A stretch of 64,000 nt of DNA from Nocardia rosealba (GTDB lineage: Bacteria > Actinomycetota > Actinomycetes > Mycobacteriales > Mycobacteriaceae). The position numbers were made by a program, and so were the translations under genes. Location: contig NZ_JAIWNA010000008.1 of assembly GCF_020216065.1 (NCBI RefSeq), forward strand, positions 124,001 to 188,000, in the 5' to 3' direction. Position 1 is the stretch's first letter, and every line of letters begins with the position of its first letter. The notes beneath the pieces are model-generated. The model saw only the letters and a program-made list of their open reading frames with translations. It made no database searches and was not told the origin of the DNA. Of this stretch, positions 32,720 through 42,112 are shown in pieces.

Positions 32720-33433
32720 TTGACGGGCAAGGCGCGCGGGCGGGCGCCCGTCGTGGCCGACGCCGATATCCGGCGGGTCGCGCGGGGGCTGCTGGCCGAG
32801 CACGGCCCCGACGCGGTCACCCTGCGGGCCATCGCGCGCGAACTCGGCGTCACCGCGCCCGCGCTGTACCGGCACTACGACTCCCGCGACGAGCTGATCG
32901 AGCGGTTGCGCGTGGAATTCTGTGCCGACCTCGCCGACAACCTGTCGGCGGGCATCGCGGACCTGCCCGACGACGGCGCGGTGCAGTTCCTCGCGATCTG
33001 CCGCGGCTTCCGCCGGTGGGCGCTGGCCAACCCCAGGGAATTCACCCTGGTGTTCGCCTCGCCCACCTCCAGTCGCGCCATGCTCCGCCGCTTCGACGAA
33101 CCCTTCGGCCGGATCTTCCTCGCGGCCGCGGGCCGGTTGCTGGCCAGTTTCGAGATCGCCACCCCGCCCGGCGAATCCATCCCCGTCGAACTTCGCGACG
33201 ACCTGATCGACTTCCAGACCGAACTGCTCGCCATGCTCTCGGATTCGGGCCAGAAGTTCCCCGCCGAGAAACTGGATCTCGGCGTGACCTACGTGATGGT
33301 GCAGACCTGGGTTCGCCTGTTCGGGCACGTCACCCTCGAGGTGTTCGGCAACTTCCCCATTCCCCTCACCGACCCCGAAGTCATGTTCGACACCATGCTC
33401 GCCGACCTGGCCCGCACCACCGGTTTCGCGTAG
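32720..33433 (+). CDS. TetR-family transcriptional regulator
   Basis: The 237-residue protein has the helix-turn-helix DAVTLRAIARELGVTAPALYRHYDSRDELIE (residues about 31-61) and a TetR_C_13-like C-terminal half with WALANPREFTLVF. It starts at a TTG (32720) after GAGGGGG, 28 bases downstream of CYP125, and is probably co-transcribed with it. It may bind the palindrome at 31362-31384 and give CYP125 a second layer of control besides KstR. Its stop touches the stop of the convergent doxX gene. Confidence 0.88.
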   Translation: MTGKARGRAPVVADADIRRVARGLLAEHGPDAVTLRAIARELGVTAPALYRHYDSRDELIERLRVEFCADLADNLSAGIADLPDDGAVQFLAICRGFRRWALANPREFTLVFASPTSSRAMLRRFDEPFGRIFLAAAGRLLASFEIATPPGESIPVELRDDLIDFQTELLAMLSDSGQKFPAEKLDLGVTYVMVQTWVRLFGHVTLEVFGNFPIPLTDPEVMFDTMLADLARTTGFA

Positions 33434-33931
33434 TCACCGCTGGGCGGGCACGCGATCCCGTGCGGCCGGAGCGAGTGAACCCGTCGCCCAGATCGCGAAG
33501 CCGATGTACAGCAGCTGTTCCGGGATGCGCTGCCACAGGGGAGACGCGGGTTCGCCTGCGAAGGTGACGTTTTCGACGGCCGCGTAGATGTTGGCGGGCA
33601 GCAGTAGTACGAACAGTGGCACCAGTGCCCAGCCCGCGATCCGGCGCGTCCGGGTGGGGACCAGGCCGACGGCCGCGAGCAGTTCCAGCACGCCGGTGAA
33701 CAGCACCATGAATCCGGGGAACGGAACGAACGACGGCACCATCGCCACCAGGTCGCCGTAGTTGGGCATCACGGTGACGCTCGACGGCATGAAGTGGGCG
33801 GAACCGGTCATCATCAGCATGACGGCCAGTGCGTGCGCGGCAGCTGCCGACCAGGTGGCGAACCGGCTGACGCCCAGCGCACCCAGTGCCCGGAAGCCGA
33901 GGAGCGAGACGAGAAGAACGACGACGATCAC
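33434..33931 (-). CDS. DoxX-family membrane protein
   Basis: The 165-residue protein has four hydrophobic spans (about 1-18, 31-50, 72-92 and 98-118), with a possible fifth near 140-157, and the DoxX pattern around GSAHFMP and LFTGVLELLAAVGL. Such proteins are poorly understood; some join quinone or thiol stress complexes. The GTG at 33931 has GGAG six bases before it. Its promoter region contains two tandem dyads, so it is tightly regulated, but the regulator is not adjacent in an obvious way. The stop abuts the stop of the convergent TetR gene. Confidence 0.8.
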   Translation of the reverse strand: MIVVVLLVSLLGFRALGALGVSRFATWSAAAAHALAVMLMMTGSAHFMPSSVTVMPNYGDLVAMVPSFVPFPGFMVLFTGVLELLAAVGLVPTRTRRIAGWALVPLFVLLLPANIYAAVENVTFAGEPASPLWQRIPEQLLYIGFAIWATGSLAPAARDRVPAQR

Positions 33932-33944
33932 GGCGACTCCATAG

Positions 33945-33997
33945 TAGATAGTGACACTGTCTATTATGGATAGTATCGCTATCTATTACTTCGTCAA
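33945..33997 (-). promoter_or_regulatory. doxX promoter with tandem operator dyads
   Basis: On the minus strand TTGACG (33997-33992) and TACTAT (33975-33970) are 16 bases apart. One dyad, GATAG-N5-CTATC (33969-33983), overlaps the -10. A second 19-bp dyad (33945-33963; TAGA-Y-AGTG-W-CACT-R-TCTA) covers the predicted start. Their centres are 22 bases apart, about two turns of DNA, which fits cooperative repressor binding. Confidence 0.65.
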
Positions 33998-34092
33998 GTC
34001 TGCCCGCGCAACCTGCTGCCCCGCGATTAGTTCGGTAGCCGCGCACCGTCGTAGTAATCGACACACTCACCGCTCACCGAGGAGAAGTACCG

Positions 34093-34701
34093 ATGAGGAA
34101 GATCACCGCCGGTCTGTTCATGTCTCTCGACGGCGTGATCGCCGACCCACAGGACTGGCATTTCCCCTACTTCGACGACGCCATGGGCGCCGCGGTCGAC
34201 GCCCAGCTCGGCAGCGCCGACACCCTCCTGCTCGGCCGGGTGACCTACGAAAGCTTCGCCGGCGCATGGCCCGCCCGGGAAGCCGAGGGCGGACCCGACG
34301 CGGCGTTCGCGGAAAAGCTCGGCGACGCCCGCAAACTGGTGGTGACCCACGAGGACCGCGACTTCCCGTGGCGCAACTCCGAGCGCCTCGACGGCGAACT
34401 GACCGCCGCCGCGGCCGAGCTGAGGAATGGGTCGGGCGGGGACATCGCGATCAGCGGCTCGGTATCGGTGGTGCGCCAACTCCTGGCCGCAGGACTGCTG
34501 GACGAACTGCACCTGCTGGTGCACCCGATCGTGGTCGGCAAAGGGGAGCGGCTGTTCGAAGACGGGACGACGATCCCCCTCCGCCTGCTCTCCTCGCAAA
34601 CCTTCGACACCGGCGTACTGCACCTGGTCTACACCAAGGATGCCACCGCCCCGAGCGGGTCATACGAGGACGCCAAAACCCATCTCGCCCAGGAAGAGTG
34701 A
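34093..34701 (+). CDS. Dihydrofolate reductase / RibD C-terminal-like reductase
   Basis: The 202-residue protein has the RibD_C/DHFR-like fold: KITAGLFMSLDGVIADPQDWHFPYFDD at the start, LLLGRVTYESFAGAWP, and ISGSVSVVRQLLAAGLLDELHLLVHPIVVGKGERLF near the end. Members bind NADPH or F420 and reduce pterin-like or unknown substrates. They are common accessory genes in actinomycetes. GAGGAGAAG precedes the ATG. A strong terminator separates it from sdhB. The exact reaction cannot be inferred. Confidence 0.88.
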   Translation: MRKITAGLFMSLDGVIADPQDWHFPYFDDAMGAAVDAQLGSADTLLLGRVTYESFAGAWPAREAEGGPDAAFAEKLGDARKLVVTHEDRDFPWRNSERLDGELTAAAAELRNGSGGDIAISGSVSVVRQLLAAGLLDELHLLVHPIVVGKGERLFEDGTTIPLRLLSSQTFDTGVLHLVYTKDATAPSGSYEDAKTHLAQEE

Positions 34702-34705
34702 CGGC

Positions 34706-34741
34706 AAAGGCCGCCTCCATCGAAAGATGAAGGCGGCCTTT
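34706..34741. terminator. Bidirectional terminator between the reductase gene and sdhB
   Basis: AAAGGCCGCCT and AGGCGGCCTTT form an 11-bp stem that continues as CATC/GATG around a GAAA loop after one mismatch. A-tract and T-tract ends make it work in both directions. Confidence 0.88.
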
Positions 34742-34757
34742 GTGGGGGCCGGGGAGG

Positions 34758-35528
34758 TCAGCGGGCGAAGAGGAGGGCTCGCTTGACTTCCTGGATGGCC
34801 TTGGTGACCTCGATGCCGCGGGGGCACGCGTCGGTGCAGTTGAAGGTGGTGCGGCAGCGCCAGACACCTTCGACGTCGTTGAGGATGTCGAGACGCTCGC
34901 GGGCGCCTTCGTCGCGGCTGTCGAAGATGAAGCGGTGGGCGTTCACGATCGCGGCCGGGCCGAAGTAGCTGCCGTCGCTCCAGTACACGGGGCAGGAGGT
35001 GGTGCAGCAGGCGCACAGGATGCACTTGGTGGTGTCGTCGAAGCGGGCGCGGTCGTGCTGGGACTGGATGCGCTCGCGGGTCGGCTCGTTACCCGAGGTG
35101 ATCAGGTACGGCTTCACGGCACGGAACGCGTCGAAGAACGGTTCCATGTCGACGACGAGGTCCTTCTCCACCGGCAGGCCGCGGATCGGCTCGACGGTCA
35201 TGGTGAGGGTCTTGTCGCCCTTGGGCAGCATGTCCTTCATCAGGACCTTGCAGGCCAGCCGGTTCACACCGTTGATCCGCATCGCGTCGGAACCGCACAC
35301 ACCGTGGGCGCAGGAACGCCGGAAGGTCAGGGTGCCGTCCAGGTAGGACTTGATGTAGATCAACACGTTGAGGAAGCGGTCGGTCGGCAGGACCGGCACC
35401 TGGAACGAATCCCAGTACGCGCCCTTGTCGTTCTCGGTGCTGAACCGGGCCACCTTCACGGTGACCATGACCGAGCCCTCGGGAACAGGCGCGGGCTTCT
35501 GCGTGGTTGGTTCTGCTACAGCAGTCAT
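34758..35528 (-). CDS. sdhB: Succinate dehydrogenase iron-sulfur subunit
   Basis: The 256-residue subunit carries electrons from SdhA to quinone in complex II. Three clusters are readable: the 2Fe-2S ligands in SCAHGVCGSDAM plus the later LAC, and the CILCACCTTSCP and CRTTFNCTDACPRG groups that bind the 4Fe-4S and 3Fe-4S clusters. It is the last gene of sdhCDAB, with its start overlapping the sdhA stop by one base (TGATG). A bidirectional terminator follows. Confidence 0.97.
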   Translation of the reverse strand: MTAVAEPTTQKPAPVPEGSVMVTVKVARFSTENDKGAYWDSFQVPVLPTDRFLNVLIYIKSYLDGTLTFRRSCAHGVCGSDAMRINGVNRLACKVLMKDMLPKGDKTLTMTVEPIRGLPVEKDLVVDMEPFFDAFRAVKPYLITSGNEPTRERIQSQHDRARFDDTTKCILCACCTTSCPVYWSDGSYFGPAAIVNAHRFIFDSRDEGARERLDILNDVEGVWRCRTTFNCTDACPRGIEVTKAIQEVKRALLFAR

Positions 35529-37297
35529 CAGTACTTACGCTCCATCGGCTCGTAGCGGGTCTGCACCACCGGCTTGAAGTCGAGGCGGATCTCGGAGATG
35601 AGTTCCGGGCCCTCCTTGTACGCCATGGTGTGCCGCATGAAGTTCACGTCGTCGCGATCCGGGTAGTCCTCGCGGGCGTGGCCGCCGCGCGATTCCTTGC
35701 GGTTGAGCGCGCCGACGACGGTGACCTCGGCCAGCTCGAGCAGGAAGCCCAGCTCGACGGCCTCGAGCAGGTCGCTGTTGTAGCGCTTGCCCTTGTCCTG
35801 CACCGTGATCCGGGTGTAGCGCTCCTTGAGCGCGTGGATGTCGGTGAGGGCCTGCTTGAGGGTGTCCTCGGTGCGGAACACGGCGGCGTTCATGTCCATC
35901 GTGTACTGCAGTTCGGTGCGGATGTCGGCCACGCGCTCGTTGCCGTGGTCGGACAGGATCAGCGCCAGCCAGTCCTGCACCATCTGCGCCGGGTTCTCCG
36001 GCATCTCGACGAACTCGGTGCGCTGGGCGTACTCGGCGGCGGCGATGCCGGCGCGACGGCCGAACACGTTGATGTCGAGCAGCGAGTTGGTGCCGAGACG
36101 GTTCGCGCCGTGCACGGACACACACGCGCACTCACCGGCGGCGTAGAGGCCGGGGACCACGTCGGTGTTGTTGCGCAGCACCTCGCCACGGATGCGGGTG
36201 GGGATACCGCCCATCACGTAGTGGCAGGTCGGCATGACCGGCACGAGCTCCTTCACCGGGTCCACACCCAGGTAGGTGCGCGCGAACTCGGTGATGTCGG
36301 GCAGCTTCTCCTCGAGCACGTCCTCGCCGAGGTGGGTCACGTCGATGTAGACGTAGTCCTTGTTCGGCCCGGCGCCGCGGCCTTCGAGCACCTCGAGCAC
36401 CATCGAGCGGGCGACGATGTCACGCGGCGCGAGATCCTTGATGGTGGGGGCGTAGCGCTCCATGAAGCGCTCACCGGAGGCGTTGCGCAGGATGCCACCT
36501 TCACCACGGACCGCCTCGGAGATGAGGATGCCCAGGCCCGCGAGGCCTGTCGGGTGGAACTGGTGGAACTCCATGTCCTCGAGCGGCAGGCCCTTGCGGA
36601 ACACGATCGCCATACCGTCACCGGTCAGCGTGTGCGCGTTCGAGGTGGTCTTGTACATGCGGCCCGAGCCGCCGGTGGCGAACACGATCGACTTCGCGTG
36701 GAAGACGTGGATCTCGCCGGTGGCCAGCTCGTAGGCGACGACGCCGGTGGCGACGGGGCCACGGTCGGACTCGGTCATCACCAGGTCGAGCACGTAGAAC
36801 TCGTTGTAGAACTCGACGTCGTGCTTGACGCAGTTCTGGTAGAGCGTCTGCAGGATCATGTGACCGGTGCGGTCGGCGGCATAACACGCGCGACGCACGG
36901 GCGCCTTGCCGTGGTCACGGGTGTGGCCACCGAAGCGACGCTGGTCGATCTTGCCCTCGGGCGTGCGGTTGAACGGCAGGCCCATCTTCTCCAGGTCCAT
37001 GACCGCGTCGATGGCCTCCTTGGCCATGATCTCCGCGGCGTCCTGGTCGACGAGGTAGTCACCACCCTTGACGGTGTCGAAGGTGTGCCATTCCCAGTTG
37101 TCTTCTTCGACGTTGGCCAGTGCGGCGCACATGCCGCCCTGGGCCGCGCCGGTGTGGCTGCGCGTCGGGTAGAGCTTGGTCAGGACCGCGGTACGAGCCC
37201 GGGGACCGGCCTCGATCGCCGCGCGCATGCCCGCGCCACCGGCGCCGACGATGACGACGTCGTAGCGATGTTCCTGAATCGGACGGGATTCACTCAT
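35528..37297 (-). CDS. sdhA: Succinate dehydrogenase flavoprotein subunit
   Basis: The 589-residue subunit oxidises succinate to fumarate. VVIVGAGGAGMRAAIEAG is the FAD dinucleotide fold, and His48 in TRSHTGAAQGG is the site of covalent FAD attachment. RYAPT and the RHHVMGG-like CHYVMGGIPT segment belong to the active site. The subunit is of the usual SdhA length. It follows sdhD by 16 bases and overlaps sdhB by one, so the whole set is one operon. It acts on the cytoplasmic face of the membrane. Confidence 0.97.
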   Translation of the reverse strand: MSESRPIQEHRYDVVIVGAGGAGMRAAIEAGPRARTAVLTKLYPTRSHTGAAQGGMCAALANVEEDNWEWHTFDTVKGGDYLVDQDAAEIMAKEAIDAVMDLEKMGLPFNRTPEGKIDQRRFGGHTRDHGKAPVRRACYAADRTGHMILQTLYQNCVKHDVEFYNEFYVLDLVMTESDRGPVATGVVAYELATGEIHVFHAKSIVFATGGSGRMYKTTSNAHTLTGDGMAIVFRKGLPLEDMEFHQFHPTGLAGLGILISEAVRGEGGILRNASGERFMERYAPTIKDLAPRDIVARSMVLEVLEGRGAGPNKDYVYIDVTHLGEDVLEEKLPDITEFARTYLGVDPVKELVPVMPTCHYVMGGIPTRIRGEVLRNNTDVVPGLYAAGECACVSVHGANRLGTNSLLDINVFGRRAGIAAAEYAQRTEFVEMPENPAQMVQDWLALILSDHGNERVADIRTELQYTMDMNAAVFRTEDTLKQALTDIHALKERYTRITVQDKGKRYNSDLLEAVELGFLLELAEVTVVGALNRKESRGGHAREDYPDRDDVNFMRHTMAYKEGPELISEIRLDFKPVVQTRYEPMERKY

Positions 37298-37313
37298 GCG
37301 AGGTGGCCTGTTC

Positions 37314-37748
37314 CTAACCGGTGATGTTGGGGTCGAAGGTGAAGATGACGTAGGTGCCCACGCTCATCACCAGGATCATCGAGACCACGAGGATGGTCTT
37401 GAGCCAGAACCGGGTGGAGTCCTTGCGGGAGTAGTCATCGATGACGGTGCGCAGACCGTTGCCGCCGTGCAGCTGAGCCAGCCACAGCATGGACAGGTCC
37501 CAGAACTGCCAGAACGGGCTGGACCAGCGACCGGCGACGAACGCGAAGTTCAGCCGGTTCACGCCGCCGTCGATCATCAGCATGATGAACATGTGGCCGA
37601 TGACCAGCACGATCAGGAACAGGCCCGAGATGCGCATGAACAGCCACGCGTACTTCTCGAAGTTGCTGTTCGCCTTGCCGCGGGGGGCGCGGGGGGCGTC
37701 GAGGCTGGCGGGGCGGTCGTAGGACTTGCCGAGGACAGGTGCAGACAT
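37314..37748 (-). CDS. sdhD: Succinate dehydrogenase membrane anchor subunit
   Basis: The 144-residue protein has a soluble N-terminus and three spans (LFLIVLVIGHMFIML, a middle WDLSMLWLAQLHGG region, and LKTILVVSMILVMSVGTYVIF). His52 in VIGHMF is a candidate haem ligand. Together with SdhC it anchors complex II and forms the quinone site. It lies one base after sdhC and 16 before sdhA. Confidence 0.93.
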   Translation of the reverse strand: MSAPVLGKSYDRPASLDAPRAPRGKANSNFEKYAWLFMRISGLFLIVLVIGHMFIMLMIDGGVNRLNFAFVAGRWSSPFWQFWDLSMLWLAQLHGGNGLRTVIDDYSRKDSTRFWLKTILVVSMILVMSVGTYVIFTFDPNITG

Positions 37749-37749
37749 A

Positions 37750-38154
37750 TCAGTGCTCCGTCAGCAGGTAGAAGAACTGGCGGCCGACGCCCGCGGCGGA
37801 GACCAGGATCCAGATGGTCAGCACGACCCAGAGCATCTGCTTCTGGAAGCGCGGACCCTGCGACCAGAAGTCGACGAGGATGACGCGGACGCCGTTGAGC
37901 GCGTGGAACAGTACGCAGACGACGAGGCCCATCTCCATGAGCGCGACCAGCGGGTTCTTGTAGAGCTCGATGGCTTCGTCATAGGTGTTCGGGTTCACCC
38001 GAACCAGTGCCGTGTCCAGCACGTGCACGAAGAGGAAGAAGAAGATCGTGACACCGGTGATCCGGTGCAGCGCCCAGGACCACATGCCGGGGTCGCCGCG
38101 GTACAGCGTCTTCCGCTTCGGCTGGGCCGGAGCCGGAGCTTCTATCGTGGTCAT
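37750..38154 (-). CDS. sdhC: Succinate dehydrogenase cytochrome b556 subunit
   Basis: The 134-residue subunit has the SdhC signature LYRGDPGMWSWALHRITG and three spans. HRITG and FVHVLDT carry histidines for haem and quinone contacts. It is the first gene of the sdhCDAB operon. I chose the ATG at 38154, eleven bases after GGAGG; a TTG at 38172 is in frame but overlaps the ribosome site. The upstream 289 bases separate it from the divergent cdd. Confidence 0.94.
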   Translation of the reverse strand: MTTIEAPAPAQPKRKTLYRGDPGMWSWALHRITGVTIFFFLFVHVLDTALVRVNPNTYDEAIELYKNPLVALMEMGLVVCVLFHALNGVRVILVDFWSQGPRFQKQMLWVVLTIWILVSAAGVGRQFFYLLTEH

Positions 38155-38443
38155 AGAGTGCGGTGCCTCCAACGTCGTTGATGGACCCGGTCACAGATCC
38201 GACGCCGGCTGCGTGGAGAGGCAAATGCCCAGGTGGCTGCGCTGTATTCTCGAGCGCTGGCCCGCCGCCGGGAACCTGAACCGATCTTCGGCTGACTCTA
38301 ATCCTCTCTGTTTCGCGGAACTAATTCGGCGTGCCGTGCGTTGTGCACGAATCGGCCGAGTTAGGTTTACCTTTCTCGATGCCGAATACTGGTGTCCGAG
38401 CCCTCGCGCGGACATGTTCGGCGGTATCGGCTGGAGGTTCGCG
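38155..38443. other. Divergent sdhC/cdd intergenic region
   Basis: No further gene is seen. It must hold the promoters of both units. AGGTTTACCT (38363-38372) is a short dyad inside TTAGGTTTACC, which is only partly like an IdeR/DtxR iron box. The base composition is lower in GC than the flanking genes. Confidence 0.4.
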
Positions 38444-38845
38444 ATGTCCGAAATCGACTGGAATACCTTGCGCGACATGGCAATTCGCGTAATGGGTAGC
38501 GCGTATGCCCCGTACTCGGGTTTCCCGGTCGGTGCTGCGGCTCTCACCGTGGATGGTCGAATTGTGAGCGGTTGCAATGTGGAAAATGTCTCATATGGAC
38601 TAACCCTGTGTGCCGAATGCGTACTCGTCGGTAACTTATTCGGGTCGGGTGGGGGACGCCTTGTGGCGGTATCGGTGAGCGATTCCCGTGGGGAAATCCT
38701 GATGCCGTGTGGGCGGTGCAGGCAGCTGCTGTTCGAGCACGGCGGGGGCGAGCTGCTCGTCGACCATGCCGAGGGGCCCAAGACGCTGAGCGAGCTGTTG
38801 CCGTACGCGTTCGGGCCCGATGATCTGGCGGCCGGGCAGCGCTGA
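38444..38845 (+). CDS. cdd: Cytidine deaminase
   Basis: The 133-residue zinc enzyme deaminates cytidine and deoxycytidine to the uridines. The active site is Cys56-Ala-Glu58 in TLCAE, with the other zinc ligands Cys89 and Cys92 in PCGRC. Asn45 and Glu47 in GCNVENVSYG bind the ribose. GGAGG lies seven bases before the ATG at 38444. It heads a plus-strand run with deoA that also includes add, typical of nucleoside salvage. The first 200 bases are notably less GC-rich than the rest of the window. Confidence 0.96.
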   Translation: MSEIDWNTLRDMAIRVMGSAYAPYSGFPVGAAALTVDGRIVSGCNVENVSYGLTLCAECVLVGNLFGSGGGRLVAVSVSDSRGEILMPCGRCRQLLFEHGGGELLVDHAEGPKTLSELLPYAFGPDDLAAGQR

Positions 38846-38974
38846 TCGCACCGGTCGACCAGTGACCGACCCGAACGAGGGTGATCGGGTCCTGCTCCGA
38901 GCCGATGGCGGAACGGCGGAGGCTCGCTCGGCGTGCGGAGTGCCGCGGCCGATGTCGCGTGCCAGACTGGCCGC

Positions 38975-40261
<1,287 letters not shown>

Positions 40262-40270
40262 GGTAATAGT

Positions 40271-40288
40271 CGTGGCCGCGTGGCCACG
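40271..40288. terminator. Short hairpin after deoA
   Basis: CGTGGCC and GGCCACG form a perfect 7-bp stem with a four-base loop ten bases after the deoA stop. There is no T-tract. Confidence 0.4.
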
Positions 40289-40303
40289 ATGGGGAGGTTC
40301 GTT

Positions 40304-40786
40304 GTGTCGGTGGTCGCGGCGGGAGCGGCCGACAACGGGAGGCGGACGGCGGCGGTCGCGCGGGTGCTCGCCTTCATCTCGGCGCTGATCGCGTTCGCGA
40401 TCGCCGGGCTGATGATTTTCGACGCCGTCAGGGTGGTGAACGAGCCGATCGAACCGGATCAGGTGGACTTTCGGCTCGTCACGGGCGTGATGCTGGTGAT
40501 CATGGCCGCGATCGTCGCTCCGGTCGGCGTGCTGAACCTGATCGGCGCCCGCCTGCTCGGCCGCCGAAAGCCGCGCGGACGGACGTTGGTACTCACCGGG
40601 TCGTTGCTGGGCGCCGTGGTGGCATTCATGGTCGGCGCCGTCGCGCCGGTGGTGGCTTGGGTGTCGGTGATCGTGCTGTTCATTGTCACGGCGGTTGCGG
40701 CTGCGCTACCTGGGACCAAACGCTGGGTCCAATGCGCGCCATCGCCGAGTGAGTCGGGGGAGTCGGTGCTAGGGCAGGTGGGCTGA
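40304..40786 (+). CDS. Four-span membrane protein of unknown function
   Basis: The 160-residue protein has four hydrophobic segments (around residues 20-42, 58-80, 94-114 and 118-136) and a short polar C-terminus. No family is recognised. The GTG at 40304 is preceded by GGGGAGG with six-base spacing, which decides it over the upstream GTG at 40280 and ATG at 40289. It lies between deoA and add but has no visible link to nucleoside metabolism. Confidence 0.65.
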   Translation: MSVVAAGAADNGRRTAAVARVLAFISALIAFAIAGLMIFDAVRVVNEPIEPDQVDFRLVTGVMLVIMAAIVAPVGVLNLIGARLLGRRKPRGRTLVLTGSLLGAVVAFMVGAVAPVVAWVSVIVLFIVTAVAAALPGTKRWVQCAPSPSESGESVLGQVG

Positions 40787-40790
40787 GGGG

Positions 40791-40919
40791 GTGCGGTAGG
40801 TGGCGGACACAGGTGGTGTGGCGGGGAGTGCGGTAGGTGGCGGGCTCGAGTAGCGCCGTGCGGCTGGAAAGGGGGAGTGGCGGGCTCGAGTGGGGCGGTG
40901 GGTTGGTGGTGCGGTAGGT
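40791..40919 (+). repeat. G-rich intergenic direct-repeat cluster
   Basis: GTGCGGTAGGTGGCGG occurs at 40791-40806 and 40828-40843, with a shorter GTGCGGTAGGT at 40909-40919. GTGGCGGGCTCGAGT occurs at 40837-40851 and 40877-40891. The run is noncoding and lies between the membrane-protein gene and add. A related unit is found at 51931-51957. Confidence 0.8.
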
Positions 40920-40959
40920 CTCCTCGGGGAACTGGGCTGCCGGGATCGGTGGGTCCAGC

Positions 40960-40965
40960 TAACGT
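40960..40965 (+). promoter_or_regulatory. -10 element for leaderless add transcript
   Basis: TAACGT lies six bases before the ATG at 40972; no ribosome site is present. Confidence 0.6.
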
Positions 40966-40971
40966 TTGGAT

Positions 40972-42069
40972 ATGACTGGACCGGCGCCCCTCGACCTTGC
41001 TTCGATCCGACGTGCACCCAAAGCCCTGCTGCATGACCACCTCGATGGTGGTCTGCGGCCGGAGACAGTGCTAGAGCTCGCCGCCGAGTGCGGCTACGAC
41101 CAACTACCCGCGCAGGATGCCGAGAGTTTGGGCGCGTGGTTTCGCGACGCCGCCGACAGCGGGTCGCTCGAGCTGTACCTCGAGACGTTCGCCCATACCG
41201 TCGCGGTGATGCAGACACCGGAGGGATTGCGGCGGGTGGCTCGCGAATGTGCCATCGATCTGGCCGCCGACGGGGTGGTCTACGCCGAGGTGCGGTTCGC
41301 ACCCGAGCAGCATCTGGAGAAGGGGCTCACGCTCGACGAGGTGGTCGAGCACACCCTTGCCGGATTCCGGGAGGGGGAGGCGATCGCGGCGGAGCAGGGC
41401 AACATCATCCGGGTGACATGTCTGCTCACCGCCATGCGGCATGCCGCGCGCTCCCGGGAGATCGCGGAGCTCACGGTGCGCTTCCGCGACAGCGGGGTCG
41501 GTGGGTTCGACATCGCCGGGGCCGAGGCCGGGTTCCCGCCCACCCGGCACCTGGACGCTTTCGAATATCTGCGAGTCAACCACGCGCACTTCACGATTCA
41601 CGCGGGGGAGGCGTTCGGATTGCCGTCGATCCACGAGGCGCTCGCCTTCTGTGGGTGCGACCGTCTCGGGCACGGCGTGCGCATCACCGACGACATCAGC
41701 GTGCCGGGCGACATCGAGGAGGCCCAGCTCGGGATCGTCGCCAACTACGTGCGTGACATGCGGGTGCCGCTGGAACTGTGCCCGTCGTCGAACGTGCAGA
41801 CCGGTGCGGTGCCCTCGCTCGACAAGCACCCCTTCGACCTGCTGGCCCGGCTGCGATTCCGGGTCACCGTCAACACCGACAACCGGCTGATGAGCGACAC
41901 CACCATGAGCCAGGAGATGCTCAAACTGGTGGAAACCTTCGGCTACGGCTGGAGCGACCTGGAACGCTTCACCATCAACGCCATGAAGTCGGCGTTCATC
42001 CCGTTCCCCGATCGCCTGAAGATCATCGACGAGATCATCAAACCGCGCTACGCGGTCCTGGTCGGATGA
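40972..42069 (+). CDS. add: Adenosine deaminase
   Basis: The 365-residue zinc enzyme deaminates adenosine and deoxyadenosine to inosines. Metal ligands are His21 and His23 in HDHLDGGL, a histidine in TIHAGE (with the catalytic Glu), and the Asp in VNTDNRLMS. The CDRLGHGVRI segment holds the catalytic His. The ATG at 40972 is six bases after TAACGT and is probably leaderless. A perfect bidirectional terminator follows. It feeds inosine to PunA encoded at 47790. Confidence 0.96.
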   Translation: MTGPAPLDLASIRRAPKALLHDHLDGGLRPETVLELAAECGYDQLPAQDAESLGAWFRDAADSGSLELYLETFAHTVAVMQTPEGLRRVARECAIDLAADGVVYAEVRFAPEQHLEKGLTLDEVVEHTLAGFREGEAIAAEQGNIIRVTCLLTAMRHAARSREIAELTVRFRDSGVGGFDIAGAEAGFPPTRHLDAFEYLRVNHAHFTIHAGEAFGLPSIHEALAFCGCDRLGHGVRITDDISVPGDIEEAQLGIVANYVRDMRVPLELCPSSNVQTGAVPSLDKHPFDLLARLRFRVTVNTDNRLMSDTTMSQEMLKLVETFGYGWSDLERFTINAMKSAFIPFPDRLKIIDEIIKPRYAVLVG

Positions 42070-42073
42070 CGAA

Positions 42074-42104
42074 GAAGGGTGGCACCTCGTCGGTGCCACC
42101 CTTC
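42074..42104. terminator. Bidirectional terminator after add
   Basis: GAAGGGTGGCACC and GGTGCCACCCTTC form a perfect 13-bp stem with a five-base loop, between convergent genes. Confidence 0.88.
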
Positions 42105-42112
42105 TCGTCTTG

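Noticed and set aside
38361..38374. Possible IdeR/DtxR iron box in the sdhC-cdd region
   Set aside because: Only 12 of 19 positions fit the consensus I remember, and the second half-site is missing. I keep only the short AGGTTTACCT dyad as a note.
40271..40288. Operator for the downstream membrane-protein gene
   Set aside because: The hairpin directly follows the deoA stop and overlaps weak start codons, so a terminator or chance dyad is simpler.
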